This document shows, in pieces, positions 6,682 through 6,730 of a stretch of 6,730 nt of DNA. Under the pieces are notes generated by a model. That model saw only the letters and a list, made by a program, of their open reading frames with translations. It did no database searches and was not told where the DNA came from. This DNA is from an uncultured Spirochaetaceae bacterium. Lineage in GTDB: Bacteria > Spirochaetota > Spirochaetia > Treponematales > Treponemataceae. The stretch covers positions 1 to 6,730 of the forward strand of contig CACXDK010000335.1 of NCBI GenBank assembly GCA_902766345.1, in the 5' to 3' direction. Numbering within the stretch: the first letter of the stretch is position 1; every line of letters begins with the position of its first letter. The position numbers and the translations under genes were made by a program.

Positions 6682-6710
6682 ATCCTAAACCCGTAACAGC
6701 ATGTTGTCAA
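6682..6710 (-). promoter_or_regulatory. Promoter of the sugar-uptake operon
   Basis: On the minus strand a perfect TTGACA -35 box (6710-6705) is followed by exactly 17 bases and TAGGAT (6687-6682), a 4-of-6 match to the -10 consensus. The stretch just upstream, out to the window edge, is very AT-rich, like an UP element. The start would be near 6675, giving a leader of about 44 bases before the binding-protein ATG. Sigma-70 type by appearance. Confidence 0.72.
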
Positions 6711-6713
6711 CAT
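6701..6713. promoter_or_regulatory. Palindrome ATGTTG-N-CAACAT over the -35 box, candidate operator
   Basis: Perfect 6-bp inverted arms (6701-6706 and 6708-6713) with a single central base. It covers the TTGACA box (6705-6710), so a protein bound here would compete with RNA polymerase. Its centre is 52 bp from the centre of the second palindrome at 6648-6662, close to five helical turns. The arms differ from those of the other palindrome, so the two may not bind the same protein. Confidence 0.4.
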
Positions 6714-6730
6714 AAATTTTTATAAAAAAC

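Noticed and set aside
6323..6688. Open frame of 121 codons on the plus strand opposite the binding-protein start
   Set aside because: It is antisense to the signal peptide region and runs through the operon promoter; composition is low-complexity Ile/Phe/Tyr from AT-rich DNA.
1..6730. CRISPR array, IS element, tRNA, rRNA or riboswitch
   Set aside because: No spaced direct repeats, transposase-like frames, cloverleaf patterns or long structured leaders were seen on reading both strands; the largest gene-free stretches are about 80-100 bases.

Overview
The window looks like a chromosomal stretch from a low-to-medium GC, diderm bacterium, most likely a spirochaete of the Treponema type. This is inference from three things: the style of the proteins, a solute-binding protein with a plain Sec signal and no lipobox cysteine (so a periplasmic protein), and the AT-rich codon use. 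Nothing in the window settles the species.

Layout: positions 1-666 (+) hold the 3' third of thrS, the threonyl-tRNA synthetase gene, cut by the window edge. It converges on a minus-strand block that fills the rest of the window, and a symmetric hairpin at 684-732 can terminate both directions. Read in the direction of transcription (from 6730 down to 749), the minus-strand block contains: a promoter with a perfect TTGACA -35 box and two palindromes; a periplasmic sugar-type solute-binding protein (6631-5312); a hairpin followed by a T run in the intergenic gap (5299-5274); a MalF-type permease with an unusual extra four-helix N-terminal membrane region (5259-3940); a MalG-type permease (3936-3085); a ROK-family winged-helix regulator (3076-1847); and, after a 66-base gap with its own candidate promoter, pta (1780-749), phosphate acetyltransferase.

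How the parts fit: the binding protein and two permeases form an incomplete carbohydrate ABC importer (CUT1 type). No ATPase is encoded here, so an MsmX/MalK-like ATPase from elsewhere must power it. The ROK protein is probably the local, sugar-responsive regulator of the operon promoter. The hairpin after the binding-protein gene probably lets that gene be transcribed more than the permeases. pta serves acetate/ATP fermentation downstream of sugar catabolism; its link to the operon may only be position, although no terminator separates them.

I see no mobile element, CRISPR, tRNA or rRNA, and no intergenic stretch above 120 bases. This is mostly a conventional nutrient-uptake locus. The points most worth a second look are the N-terminal extension of the first permease, the ROK protein that has lost the family's zinc-cysteine motif, the hairpin attenuator, and the paired palindromes around the operon promoter.
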